From NCBI GenBank assembly GCA_026261815.1, contig JAMPIT010000417.1, forward strand, positions 4,683,501-4,747,500: 64,000 bases of DNA. Reading direction: 5' to 3'. Below are positions 10,753 to 27,305 of this stretch, one piece after another (the stretch's first letter is position 1; every line of letters begins with the position of its first letter). This DNA comes from Monarcha castaneiventris obscurior. Taxonomy: Eukaryota > Chordata > Aves > Passeriformes > Monarchidae. Below the pieces are notes generated by a model that did no database searches, had not been told where the DNA came from, and saw only the letters and a program-made list of their open reading frames with translations. The position numbers and the translations under genes are program-made.

Positions 10753-13700
10753 GTCTCCTGAATGACATTTACAGAACAAGCTCAACATTAATATACTGAA
10801 CCAAAACTTAGCATTTTTCCCTTTTTTATCAAACCCAGGTAGTTAATCTGGTTATCTATGTGACTGCTGTAAATCACAGCTTGTGGTTACTCTTAAAAAT
10901 GTACCTGAATCACACAGTTCCCACAATATTGTCTCAAGGGTCTTATTCAGATTTTTCTTTTCTCATTATTGATTCCTTCTGCGTGAATTACATGCCATGT
11001 ACCTGTGAACAGTGATTAAATGGCATGCTAGCACTCTAAAATGCTCATGCATTGAGCTAAATAGAGAAGGAATACTGCCTTATTAAAAAAAAAAGTGTGC
11101 TTTTATTTAAATAGAAATCAGATAGTCCCAGAGTTTTATTCAGTTTAAAACAGTGAAGCAAATGATTCAGTGTCACTGGGCTAAGAAGAAACCGTACACA
11201 AGTCAGCTCCAGATGTCTTCTTTCCTGACAGCTCCTTTTCTCATCTTTTTTTTTTTTTTACTGAATGATCGATTCTTTCTCCTTGGCAACCAGCAGACCA
11301 ATAAAGGAAGGCACTTCTAAACATTTTGGTAAAATATTTCTTTCTTCTTCTTAAGGGGGCACATATCTTCCCATGGCTTTCACACCATGCAACAGACATT
11401 CTTTTTTCCTCCTACCACATAAAAGCACCGCTGTGCAATCTCATTCAGATCAGCCCTTTGCCACCATTATGATGATTTTTTTTCATGTAACAGTTGAGGC
11501 TTTCAGAAAGAAATGATTGCTTCTGGGGAGCATCTCACACTCTCCTTGGGAACATTTGACTAATGGGCAGAGGAGGCAGCTCTTTCCTACTCCATTATCT
11601 TGTCTCCTGGGTTGCTGCTCAGCTCCCAGACACATCGATGCTAAATGCTCTAGCTGCCATGTGATAGCAGATCCCTGGTGGAAATAACTGTGGAAGCGGA
11701 AAAGCCAGGGGATGAAAATCTGAATCAATTTTTTTTTTTACATTTTATTTTCTCCTTTTATTGCTTAGGTGTACTGCTAGTGCTAAGCCTTCTGTTTTCC
11801 CCTCAGGATCTTGCACAAGTGTAGAGCTTAATGTTGCAATGTTTGTTTGTTTCTGTTTTTAATGGCCTTTCACTGTCAGATTCCAACCTTTATTTTTAAA
11901 TTTAGATCCTCTACACTCTTGTTACCCACTGAAGATACATACCTCTATAAAGTGCATTGAAGCTTCTTACTGGGAGGATGCTAAGGATATTTCTGTGCCA
12001 AGAACCTGGAATTGCAGCTTGCTTTCTGGTCCAGTCAGGCATCATAAACACACCATAGACTAAGTGAATTGTTTAGTAATCATCATTGCATGTGGGGCAT
12101 GCACTTGTTGCACAAAGGATGTTCTGACAGTTTTGTATACACGAAGACTTATTTGTGGCACACTGACAGCTGTTGGCATACTTTGGCCATAATGCTGAAA
12201 GTTATTTCTAGAAAGAAAAAGAAAATAAAGGAAAGAGGAGAGAGAAAAAAAGGGGAATTTTTCCCCACTGGCCAGCTGTCAAGGGCAATGACAGGGTCCC
12301 ATAGGAGCATCCTCCTCTGAGGACTCTCTCCAATGCTGCAGGTGATGACCGTGAAAATGACCAGTATGATGATTTCTTGCCTTGCTTTCCCTTAGCATGA
12401 TATATTTTTCATCAAGACCCACTTAAACTCCTGTGGGTTATTTCTGGGTGTGTTTCTAGATCTGGGAGGAGAACTCTCATCCTGTGCAAATGCTGCACAT
12501 TCATTGCTTATTAAGCTTCTGTGAATATATGATATTGGATAATATTTACCGAGAATTTAAATAGCCATTGGCGCTTTTGTTGAACACCGCATTTGTTTGT
12601 CTCCTTTATATACTGAAGTCTACAATACAAGAGAAATAGAAGGAGTGGGAGGAACAGCAATTCTCGCGCCAGCTCTTCCACAAGAACCCACCATAATAAC
12701 GCTGTGGGGGTTTACGGAGGCAGGGCTGTGACAGCAATAACATGTGAGCAGCACAAGTGCAATAAAGGGAAAATGCTGGCACAGAGAGGCTGCTAATTAC
12801 TGTCTCATGGCGTCAGAGAGAGGTTATATAGAGAGAGGCATGCAAGCACCATGCCCTGAGCTACAGGCAAGCACCAAGGTGCATAAGGCACCTAAGAGCT
12901 AGCCAGAGGCTGGACACAACCTGACAAGAAGCTATAAATTCCAGTATAAAAGCAAGTTCCCTGTTGAGAGTAGTGTTTAGCACAGGAATGTCAGGGTGCA
13001 GCTGGCCAGGGAGATTTCCCAAGGTCAGCAGAGGAGGAGAGGATGCCACAGCTCTCCTAGTTTAGTCCCAGCTTCAGCTCTGGCTGTTTCAGAGGAAAGT
13101 CACAACACAGGGAGGAGTGCTTGAATAAATACCTCCAACACCCTGCCTGGTGATCAGCTTAGAACTGAGATTTGATTACACTTGCTGAGATTTGACCTTA
13201 CATAACCACCTGTTTTCTTAGAGGTCCTAAAATAATCCATTCCTCTTTTAAATCCAGCTCTGGTGGGTGACTTCTCTAGGACACCTTCACCTGCAGAACA
13301 GTGACTTCTGCCACGGCACCTAGTGAGGGATGGAGAGCAAAAGCCGCCTTCCTGCATGCTAGGCTCGGGACTGCAGGGGATGCAGAGAAGACACCCCTGG
13401 TTTCCGATTACAGGGACCATCTTCCCTTCGCCAAGCCCTGTCTTCTCCCTCACCCCCCTCCCACTCACTTAGCTCTCCCTTTCTCTCCTTCACAGCTGCT
13501 CTGTCCGTCCTCAGCCTTTCTCAAGCTAGCCTCTGGAGGAAACTGGCTCTGTTTTGCCCCTATCCTCTCATCCCCAATCAAATCCTTTTCCTTCCTCTGT
13601 CTTCCTGTTTCCCTTGCTCCCCCAGGGGATTTGAGTCATCCAGAAGTGACATGTGAAGTCTTTGCACACCTTCAGGCTTGTGATAGGGGTTATGGGATTA

Positions 13701-13997
13701 GCACTTCAACAAGGCTGAAAGCTGCTTAGACAAGTATTAAATCTCCAATCTCTCCATCTTTCAAATAAAGCACTTCTGGAGGACCTGGAGAGATCGAGCA
13801 CACAGTCATGTTTTCAGGGATCAGCTCTTCATCCAGCTGAGAGCCCTCAAGTCCAGTGGCTGGGTGGTTTGAAGGGATTCAAACCACCCAGTTAAACCCT
13901 CACCAGGGGCTCTGTGTTGGCACCACAAAGTGCCTTCTCTCTCCTTGCTCCCCATGCTGAATAGTGGCTCCCTTTCCTGGAATTTTACCTATCCCAC

Positions 13998-14191
13998 TTC
14001 CCTTCCCTTCCCTTCCCTTCCCTTCCCTTCCCTTCCCTTCCCTTCCCTTCCCTTCCCTTCCCTTCCCTTCCCTTCCCTTCCCTTCCCTTCCATTCCCTTC
14101 CCTTCCCTTCCCTTCCCTTCCCTTCCCTTCCCTTCCCTTCCCTTCCCTTCCCTTCCCTTCCCTTCCCTTCCCTTCCCTTCCCTTCCCTTCC
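13998..14191 (+). repeat. (TTCCC)n pentanucleotide satellite, about 39 copies
   Basis: 194 bp of tandem TTCCC has a single visible interruption, an A at 14092. The strand is entirely pyrimidine apart from that base. The complementary strand is (GGGAA)n, which has regularly spaced GGG runs. The two-strand open reading frames of 80-100 aa across it are translation artefacts of the repeat. Confidence 0.98.
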
Positions 14192-17100
14192 GCTGCACAC
14201 TCCTCTGCAGCATTTTAGAAGGGGTGAGTAGCACCAAGTAAGAAGAAAACAGGCACCACTTCTCCTAGGCACGACAGGATCAACCATAGGATGCTGATTT
14301 TTAAAACCAATCCTGGGGCAACTTGTGCCTGTGTTTTATTCATACGAGATGAATCCATGCTTCATTGGCTGTTTCATCCTGTTTATCCCGTTTAACTGAG
14401 AGGCAGAGAAGGCAGTGCTGGGATTACCAAAGAGTTAGGGGGTGGCACCTCGTGATGCAGCGAATGCTCCCCCACACGGCAGGGAAAGGTCTCATGTCCG
14501 AGCTCCCTGACCTGTCACCTTCCCCCGCTCCCATCCCCGCGTGACTGCCTCGGGAGCAGATTACCTCCTCCCATCTCTGCAGGAAAGAGGATCTCTGCAT
14601 GTAGTGATGGACACCATCTGGGAACACCATCTAGGGGACACCCAGGGCCAAAACAGACACTCACCTTGCAGCACTTGCTGACGTGAATTTGCTGAACTAT
14701 GAGGTTGTCTTCCCAGTGTGTCACCTGTAGCCTTCCTGGAGACTGCAAAAAGCCTGAGAAGGAGACAAAACTCATGACAGTGACAGGATTCAGCACCGTT
14801 ATTCATTTAGAGAGAAATATAAATTAGTAACACTATGTACTTGGAACTACGTAGCTCGAAAACAAACCACTTTACAAGAGCAGCATAAAAAAGTATTACT
14901 CTGTTGAGCCTCTTAAAACTACAAAAATGGATTCCCTACCTGGACTGAAATATCTTTTTATTTTTCCCCTCAGGGCTTCCAGACCAGGAAACTTCAGCTC
15001 CAAATTAGACAGTTTTGGAAATGACAAGTAGGTGAAAATAAGAGATTCTAACAGGTGAAATTTTTCTGGATTAGTCACTTCTAAAGGTCATAAAATAGTT
15101 CTGTTCCTCAAACACAGCAACCTGTTCTGCGGAAGATGGAGATGACATTTAGCAGCATGAAGCTGCAATGTACCAACACTGTAGAAAATTCAAATCCAGA
15201 AACACTGGATACCTAATGGTATCAACCCAAATTCAAATAGAAAAAAATACCAAATTTTTTTAATCATACAGTTTTAAAAAAAGTCAAGGTTTGTTGTTTC
15301 CAATAAGGTGCTTCAGACATATATGACTGTTGGGAGTACAGGCTGTGTAGTTGAAGGATATGCATTTAAAAATTTGCATAGACTACTTGAAATAAGCTCA
15401 GACACTAGCAGTTGATCACACTTATTAACGGGGTCTTCTAATTGTACAACCAACTGTTATCACTGGGGAAAAATTAAATAACACCTAATCATAATATTTT
15501 AAATGAAAAATATTATTTTCCAACTAAGAACACATTTGAAATTTTACCATGTTTTTTGCAATAAAGCAGGTACACTTTAGCTGTTGTCCCTGCCTCCTTC
15601 TGTCACAGACAGAAGAATTGGCTGGGGTTGGACAATGTCTGCCAAGACATGATCTTCATGGCATGGCATCAGTTTGTCAGAGATGGAACACTTGGTGGTA
15701 GAGATTTGCTTTCAGTGATCTGCTCCATCGTGGTGCAAACCTTTCCTTTCTTCCAGCAGAGCGGTGACGTGGTTCCCCAGCGGGATGTCTGATATTCTGA
15801 CCCAAAGGATCATGCCTGGTTTCTAAGTTCCCATCTGCTTGGCATGGTGTGATTCCAACATCTACAGCTCCTTCTCACACTGCTTACCATAGGAACATGA
15901 AGCACAGAGCAATTACATGATGTCCCCGTGATTAATAATGACTAATTTCTAATTTAGGAGTAAAATCTGTTTCCCCTGCATGCTAGGCAGATGAACCCAT
16001 GTAGGCTGAACGTACATACATATGGTGGCACAGAGCTATATATCCCTATAGCTTTATGCATATTTGTGGATAAACTGATCTTAACTTATGCTCACATGCA
16101 TTTAGAAATAGTGTGCAAATATCTACACATAGGCACAGGCAGTCTGGTGTTTAACTAAAAAGAAATCCACAAAAGAGAGCAAGCTAATCTCAACTATTCC
16201 CCAGCAAGAATGGTTGCAATAACACCAGTTACAATTGCACTGTTCACAGTCGCTAAAGCCAAGGAAATTTCAAACCAAGCCATGAGTGAACAGTAACCCC
16301 AACCCACATGTCCTCCCAGCTAAACTGTTCTGGTCTCTCCGTATAAACTGGGGAACTAAAATCAAAGAGTTAGTCCAGACAGAAAAGAAACCAAGACAAG
16401 AAGCTGATGTACAAGACACAGGCTTCCCCAAAGCTTCCCATGCTCAACACATCCAACTCTTCACAGCTTTCCCAGGCCAGGACTGCTTACATAAACAGTA
16501 TGAGCTGCCATAAAGTGGCACTGTAGTTGAAAGAATTTGCTCTGTCCTTTCCTCATCCCTATCCCACTCAGCCACTGGTGCTGGCATAAATGTTTAGCCA
16601 CATTTGTCCATTATGAACAAGTATGGGGAAACCTATCTGGGCTTAAAACTCACCAATATATACTTAGGCATTTGCTTACATATTTTTTCCCTGGTACCCT
16701 TTAAACTCATCTCAGTACCGTATTGAAGTCAGAGGCCTTGTGCTGGCCCAAGGGGAGGGTTGGTGTAGCAGTGAAAAAGAGGGGCAGAGAATAAAATAAT
16801 TTTTCTTGATGGTGAAGCTAATTCATGGAAGCTTGAAATGTTTCTGAGGCTATAGCCCCTGATAAATGAGAATCCCTTGTCAGACAGACATACGCTCTGT
16901 TATTCCCTTGAAATGCATGAGGTAAGAATCATTGTGCCACCCATAGCCTAAATGAAAGCAACGCCTGGCTGGAAAAATCAGTCCCCCTCTTCTGAGATCT
17001 ATTCATCCCTGAAGAAGAGCCCTTTTCCTCAGTTGTTTACAAACTTTAAAAATTTGCATACAACAAACATTTTTTTAATGGACATGTGGATCCAGGGCAG

Positions 17101-17872
17101 TAAATGTAAGCTCATTGGCAATAGATACGTTTTGCTTATTTTGCTTCTGTAAATGCATTAAGAGCAGTCTACCAGTCATTGCAGGCCCAAATTGTTGTTT
17201 GCAAACCAATGATCTAATTTGTTGTGCACTGAGAACTACATACGTGAAGGATTTATGTGACTGATGAACTAAGTGGGTAGTCCATGAGTGGCAAAGAAAG
17301 AGGATATCTGCTGATATTTCAGAAAGTAAGCAGTATAAAATCTTTCAGATCAATGAAGCAACCCTGGGAAATGAGAGCTTTTTCTTCCTGAGGTAGCTGA
17401 TCTTTGAAACTGCTTGTGTGAGAACGGCTGGGAGTTGGGAACAATAAGCTGATTAAGTGCAGCAGGTAGCAGGAAAAATAAGGTTCATAATGACCTCCAT
17501 TTGCAATACCCCTCATCTTCCCACGTACGCAGGAATACACAACCTGATTCTCCGCATATTTTAATCGCTATAAAACAGCGCCAGTTTTTGTAAATCGACC
17601 TTAATTACACCAGAAAAATAAACAAAACAAAAGCCTGGGGAGGAAAACAAAGACATCGCCCCGGGCACAGCAGCCCTCACCGAGAGCCCGAAGCCGCGCA
17701 CGGCGAGCACTCCCGCGTCCGTGGCCGGGCTCGGCTTCGCAGACAAAGCGCTGGGCACCTCTGCGCAAAAAGAGCGCAGCGCGGCGCAGCGCCGGGCGGC
17801 AGCGCAGACAAAGCGGGGCAGGCGGCGGAGCGCCGCAGCATGCGGGGCCGGCAGGGCTTCCTCTGCGGGTGG

Positions 17873-17938
17873 GCTGCTGCTGCCGCCGCTGCTGCTGCCG
17901 CCGCCGCGGATCCTTTTTTTTTTTTTTTTTTTTTTTTT
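17873..17938 (+). repeat. GCT/GCC trinucleotide tract followed by a 25-base poly-T run
   Basis: Positions 17873-17908 are a mixed GCT/GCC trinucleotide tract, and 17914-17938 is an uninterrupted run of 25 T. A second T run (10 bases) follows at 17961-17970. All lie inside the ARHGDIB CpG island, just upstream of or within the first exon. Length polymorphism is likely. Confidence 0.9.
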
Positions 17939-17949
17939 CTCTCGCTGCG

Positions 17950-18067
17950 TGTGAGTGTTATTTTTTTTTTCCTCTCTTCACCAACTTCCTTCCTGCTCCA
18001 ACTGCCAGAGCTCGGGGCTGAGCGCTGACAGCAGAGCAGGACCCCGGCCGCAGGCGCCGCGCCGCCG
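17950..18067 (+). other. ARHGDIB: Non-coding first exon of ARHGDIB (5' boundary approximate)
   Basis: A strong donor (CCGCCG followed by GTGAGTGCC) follows base 18067. The exon has no ATG that leads into the main reading frame. The next credible acceptor in transcript order is at 21608, eleven bases before the ARHGDIB start codon. Mammalian ARHGDIB also has a 5' UTR exon well upstream of the coding exons. The transcription start is not defined by the sequence; I place it between roughly 17940 and 18010. Confidence 0.6.
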
Positions 18068-21000
18068 GTGAGTGCCAGGGGAGGGCGGGGGCAGCGGGGC
18101 AGGGACGGCGGGGCGGTCGCACCCCCGGCCCGCTCCGCGCTGCCGCCGCGCAACTTTGCGCCTTTGTTCCCGCGGGCTGGCGCCGCTGCCCGGTCTTGCC
18201 CGGGGAGACGGGCAGAGCCCTGCCTGCAGCCGAGGGGGGAGCCAGGCTGCGATGGGGCGGAGGGGCAGGGCAAGGGGAGAGACCCCGCGGTCCCGGGCTG
18301 GCGGCGGGTGTATCCCTGCGGCGTGGTACCCGGCACCCCCCGGGCAATGGGCTGCCCTTCCGTCCGCGCACCCCGGGGCTCGGGATGGGGAGGCCAGGGC
18401 TGGGGGCGCTGCTGAGTCCGGTGTGTTTCTCCCCCCTTCGCGGAAAATTACTTCCTCCCTGCTAAACCCGCTTCCTGGAGATAAGCCCTCGGCCAGGGGC
18501 TGGTTTGGAGAAGTGATGAGCAGACGGAGGGCAAGTAAAGCGCTGCCCCTCTGACGCCCCTTTGTGTGCCCCGTGGAGGCATGGGGGGCAGGAGGTGCCT
18601 GCCCTCCGCCTTGTCACTGCCCCTCCCGCTGCAGGTGCGAGGGCAGCTGTCCGCCCGCGGCACGGGCAGAGCCCGGCTGCGACACGCTCGCACCTCTCGC
18701 CAAGCCGTGATTCCTTCTTTGCCTCCTGCAGCCATCTCTTTCTAACAGGGGTCCCTAACCCTGCCCTTGCCCTCTCCCTGCTGTTTCATGGGTGCTGCGA
18801 GGCCTCAGAGGTGCAGGTGACGCAGGACTGTTGGGCTGGGGCTGCAGGAACGCGAGAAAAATGTGGCAGGGCAAAACACAAGCCACACAGATTTATCTTT
18901 GCATAGAGCAACGTAGGGTTAATTGTCTCATTTTAGTGAGGCTCTTGGTCTGAATGGGGGGCTCCATAGTAGCCCTTGGCCTGGGCAGTGGCACAGAAGC
19001 TCAGGAACCCGACAGCAACATGGTGTCTCGGGAAGCAGCGGTGCCTGAGCTCAGGAATGTGTCTCAGCTTGCAGAGGGGACCAGCTCCAAAGCTGCAGCA
19101 AGTAGGGGCAGGAGCCACTGAGATGGGAGCTTTCCTCTTGGTCACCGCCTGCCTTGGAATTTGGCAGGAAGGCAGCGTCAGGTCCACGGCTTGGGGAAAA
19201 ATGCCAGAACTTGGTCTGCTCAGTGCCATCCTGAGATGCCTGTGAGCCAGGGGTTGTTCATCCCAGACAGCCTGGCTGGTCCTGTTCCCTGCAGGATCTT
19301 GCTGTTGGCACGGCAGGTTGTCTGTCCACCTTTACGGGAGGTTTTCAGAACCTAAAAGCATTCCCCCTCAAGTGAGCCCCCCCTGCGTGCTGGCAGAGAC
19401 AGTCTCTGCGGCATGTGTGATGCAAAGGGAAGGTGTGAGGGATGAGGAGCAGCCAGCTGGTCCAGTCCTCACTCTGCCTTTTCGCTGCATGGGGACAGAG
19501 ATGCCTCTTTCCATTTACTGTGTCTGACCCTCTCCTGTGATAAACCTCAAGAGGTAGACACGGGAGGATGGAGGCAGGCAGGCACCTCTGGTCTGTGCTT
19601 GTATTGGTGGCAGATGCAGCCTGGTATTGTGAGAGAGCTCGGGACAGTGCTCAGACCTGCAGCTGGAGCGCAAGTGGAAGGCAAGGCTTGGCAGTGGCTG
19701 TCATGGCTAATCACAGCCTCTTCCTGTGCCAAATGTGGCACTGAGGGGATTGTGAGGCTTTCTGAGGTGACTGTGCTGGGGCCATAGAGTGGTGAGGCAT
19801 GTGGAGTTGTTGCTTTCAGGAGGGAGCTTTTGGTTTCCTTTCTCCTGAGGACAAGCTCAGGGACCTGTCCTATGGACCTTTCCTATGGTATTTGGGTACT
19901 TCAGACTCCTAGAGCTGGGCATGAACTGAGCCAGGGTTATTCAGCTGCTAGGACCTGCTTTTGTTCCTGCTTATTTGTGTTGAGATTCCCTTTTATTTCC
20001 CAGCTGCCCACTCTGCACTAGTTCTTCACTCACCACAAAATTTCAAAGTCGTCTTAAGATGGCCATTTCCAATTAGAATACCTGACTGAATCTTGTTGTT
20101 TGTGTGCTGCTCAGTCCTTCTCTGTCCCTTTGTAGCACACCAGTGTACCACTTTTTGATTATTTTTCTTCCCAGCCCTGGAATTGCTCTGAGAGGTCTGC
20201 ATACTACTCAGTGTTGCCTGATACCACTTGCTGATTCATCTTGAACAGTTGTTCTTCCTTTTATTTTTTCTTTCTTTTTTTTTTTTTTTTTTTTTTGTAT
20301 TTCCTTTCAGTTTTAATGAATGAAAAAACTATCCCATTAGCTCCCAGCTTAACTTTTGGGAGCAGGGGCAAATTTTAAGGCCACAGCTGCAGAGAAGGAC
20401 AAATGATTTGTTTGGAAAATTGCAAATAAGCAAGCAAAAGGGGACTTTTTAGTAGGGACACTCAAAGAAGCATAAGAGGAAGTGAACTGAATAATCTGTG
20501 TAGCTTGACCAAATCCTCTTGCTGCCAAAGAACAAGGAATGGCTTGGCCATTTGTGGCAACTGCCACTGTACCAGGGCACTGCTGTGTTTTTCAGCCTTT
20601 CTCTGAAGAGTGGGAAGGTGGCTGGGACCATGTGGCTGGCTCCATGAGGCAGGCAGCTGACTAAGGGGGACCTGGCACAGCGTTGCTTACCTCTCCTGCC
20701 TGTCTCCTGCTCCCCCACCCCATGCTGCGGCTGCCCATTGGTTTGGTTGGTATTTCCCTGCTCCAGCTCCCATTTGGGATGGCACCCCAGCAGTTCCGCT
20801 GCCCTTCTGCCGTCCGGCGGTGCGTGTCCCAGCCCTGCTGCCTGCGGCTGCCGCTCTCCTGCCTCTCCACGCCCCGAGGCCCCGCTGGAGCAGCACGGTT
20901 ATGCACGGCTGTTCTGTGGTCACCACCGTGCTCCCTTCCTCAGTGGGAAGGAGTCCTGATCGCTGCCTGAAGTGAGCTGTTAGTGGGAGCACACGGAATG

Positions 21001-21607
21001 CCAGCAGATAGACCATGCTGCCCGCTTCCTTGAGAGCTTCAGCTGACTTGCTCATCTAAGGAAGTGGCTGTCAGATAGTCCATCTTTCTATGAAATGTGG
21101 CTTTTAACCCATTAGGAGAGGGTGAATGAAACATCTGTCCTTGGCTTTATTCGTGTTTCTCTGTGCTCCCGTGCGTGGCAGTGGCTCTTTGTGCGATAGC
21201 AGGCGAGCACTGAAGCCTTGTACAATGGCTTGTAATTGCAGGGTTGCCGGCCACAACTGTGCTGCAGAGTGGCTGTAAATCACTCTGGTTTCAGCCTCTG
21301 CTCCTGCACCTCCTCCCTGGGAGGGAAGAATGGTGTAGGTCTGCGTGTGCGCGTGGTGCCTGCAGGGAGAGAGGAGCGGGGGTAGAGGGGGATTGTGTTT
21401 GAGCCAGAATATCAGCACAGCAGTGTCGGGATTGCAGCCGATCACCGTCGCCATTTGCCCGTAGGAATTCTGCTGCCTTAGGCACTGGGTGGGAGCCTGC
21501 CTGCCTGTCAGGGGGACTGAGCCACGCTGTGCCCGGAGTGAGAGCCCCTGGAGACACTACTCCTGTCCAGAGCAATCTCCCTGACCGCCCCTTCCTCTGT
21601 TACCCAG
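18068..21607 (+). other. ARHGDIB: ARHGDIB intron 1
   Basis: This 3.5-kb intron lies between the non-coding exon and the first coding exon. It holds the 3' part of the CpG island, a 22-base poly-T run (20275-20296) and a GC-richer patch at about 20700-20910. No additional exon or mobile element is recognisable. Confidence 0.6.
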
Positions 21608-21618
21608 ACCAAGTCACC

Positions 21619-26037
<4,419 letters not shown>

Positions 26038-26605
26038 GTTTACCCGGTTTGCCTTCCCCCTTCCCATCCCCTTGCCTCCTGCACCAGTCTCCAGGTGGGC
26101 CATGCCCACCACTGCTCTTTCCTGCCAGCATGGCTGGCCACAGCCCTGGCAGCCCTTCCCATGGGTGCTGGGGCTCTGTGCCAGCCTTGGTCGATGCCCA
26201 GCCCTGCAGGTGGCCTTTGCTGCTTCTTCTGATACACTGAAAATGACCCAGCCGTTCTCACCACCACCCCATCATGACACCATAATGGGTTAAATTGGGA
26301 AGCATCTCCCTCCTCTCCCCCAGTACTTCCTCCTGTTGCCCCCATCTCACCCATACCAACTCCGGTCCCGGAAGTGCCTTTTCAAGGAAACAAGATCACC
26401 TGGCAGGGCGGACTGGTCCCTGGAAAATCCCAATCTTGAGTTACACTTGCCATGTGCTCTGACTCATTGTAAATGGTTACTTACCTCCCGTGATGGTCTC
26501 CTGGTCTATATCTGGTGCCCTACCCTGTTAAAATCCATCCTTGTGCAGGCAAAGCCAGTCAGGGGGAATGCAGCTAGATGCCATAACAAGACTTCAGTGT
26601 CCAAG

Positions 26606-26611
26606 AATAAA
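26606..26611 (+). terminator. ARHGDIB: ARHGDIB polyadenylation signal
   Basis: A canonical AATAAA lies 569 bp after the ARHGDIB stop codon, followed by a T-rich stretch (TTTCTTTCTTCTTTTCTG) and TGAGTGTC. The 3' UTR therefore probably spans 26038 to about 26630. Confidence 0.8.
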
Positions 26612-26630
26612 ACCAGTTTCTTTCTTCTTT

Positions 26631-27305
26631 TCTGCATGAGTGTCACATTCTTTTCTAGAGCATGTTTTTCAGTGAAGAATGCATTATAGGAAGGCTTAAG
26701 AGCATATTTCAGCAGGGAAATAGCCCTCCTCCTTCAAAACATCAGCCTTACCCTATAAGCAAATTATTTCAGAACTGTTTCCTTCAGGGATTTCATGAAG
26801 ACTTTGAAGCCCAAAGTCTGGGCTGTAATGGGGGTAGACAGCCCCCAGCTCTCATCCCAGATGGCAACTGAATGAGCCAGGGAGCTATAACATACCCTTC
26901 TCATGTGTAACACTTACCGTAGCAGCTGTTCCCCAGAGCTCATGGCAGAGCTGCATGTCCCCGTGGCTAGCCTGCTGGCCAAGCACAGGAGAGTATCAGC
27001 CTCTGGGATCCAGCACCTGGAGAGGGATGTTCTTAACCTAGCTGGGGCGCCTGGTCACAAAGGTGCAGGGCAGCTGGGATGTCCAGTGAGGCCTCCAGTG
27101 AGGACACACCAACAGCAGTGTTGGTGCAGCTCTCCAAGGCTGGTTCCTGCGCAGCAGGGAGGGGTTTCTCCAGCCAGGCAGTTATCTCAGAGCTGAAGGC
27201 TTTGCCCTGGGCCAGCTGCTCCCTTCCCACTGCCCCAGGAGAGGCTGTGGGTCCCCACAGCAGCTGACGTGTCTCTTGCTGAGGAGAGGAGCACAGCAGC
27301 GTGGC
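26631..27305 (+). other. Short spacer between ARHGDIB 3' end and ERP27, containing the ERP27 promoter
   Basis: Only about 0.7 kb separates the ARHGDIB polyadenylation signal from the ERP27 start codon, so the ERP27 promoter and 5' UTR must lie in this spacer or overlap the end of ARHGDIB. No clear TATA box or CpG island is present. A TGACGTG element is listed separately. Confidence 0.5.
27265..27271 (+). promoter_or_regulatory. Possible unfolded-protein-response element (TGACGTG)
   Basis: TGACGTG lies 34 bp before the first in-frame ERP27 ATG. TGACGTG(G/A) is the UPRE bound by XBP1 and ATF6; here the eighth base is T, so the match is to the 7-base core. ERP27 is reported to be induced by ER stress, which makes the site plausible. 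Its closeness to the ATG means it would sit at or downstream of the transcription start. Confidence 0.3.

Larger units (their letters stand above)
1549..17649. other. Intergenic region between the divergent PDE6H and ARHGDIB genes
   Basis: This 16-kb stretch should hold the PDE6H promoter and its non-coding first exon(s), which I could not place. It contains two clusters of TAATC-type homeodomain motifs, a TA-rich tract and a TTCCC array, each listed separately. Open reading frames here (for example 3107-3598, 9555-10031 and 13301-13729 on the plus strand, and 6926-7339 on the minus strand) lack recognisable domains and do not join into spliced products. I see no tRNA, rRNA or recognisable structured RNA. 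Confidence 0.7.
17650..18690 (+). promoter_or_regulatory. ARHGDIB: CpG-island promoter of ARHGDIB
   Basis: GC content and CpG density rise abruptly at about 17650 (CGCCCCGGGCACAG) and fall again past about 18690, in contrast with the AT-rich flanks. No TATA box is obvious. A tandem ETS-type site (ACTTCCTTCC, 17984-17993) lies just upstream of the probable start sites, in keeping with the haematopoietic expression known for ARHGDIB. The island surrounds the non-coding first exon. A poly-T run and a GCN repeat interrupt it. Confidence 0.75.

Noticed and set aside
13930..14287. Four open frames of 82-103 aa made of PFPSL or GREGK repeats
   Set aside because: They are the TTCCC array read in frame; there are no splice sites, promoter or non-repeat content.
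15598..15660. CR1-tail-like sequence (TCACAGACAGAAGAATTGGC)
   Set aside because: The resemblance to a CR1 3' end is weak and does not continue into the conserved TCGAGTCCA block.
17677..18336. 219-aa minus-strand open frame with poly-Lys and poly-Ala
   Set aside because: It is produced by the poly-T and GCN tracts in the CpG island; it has no homology and overlaps the ARHGDIB promoter.
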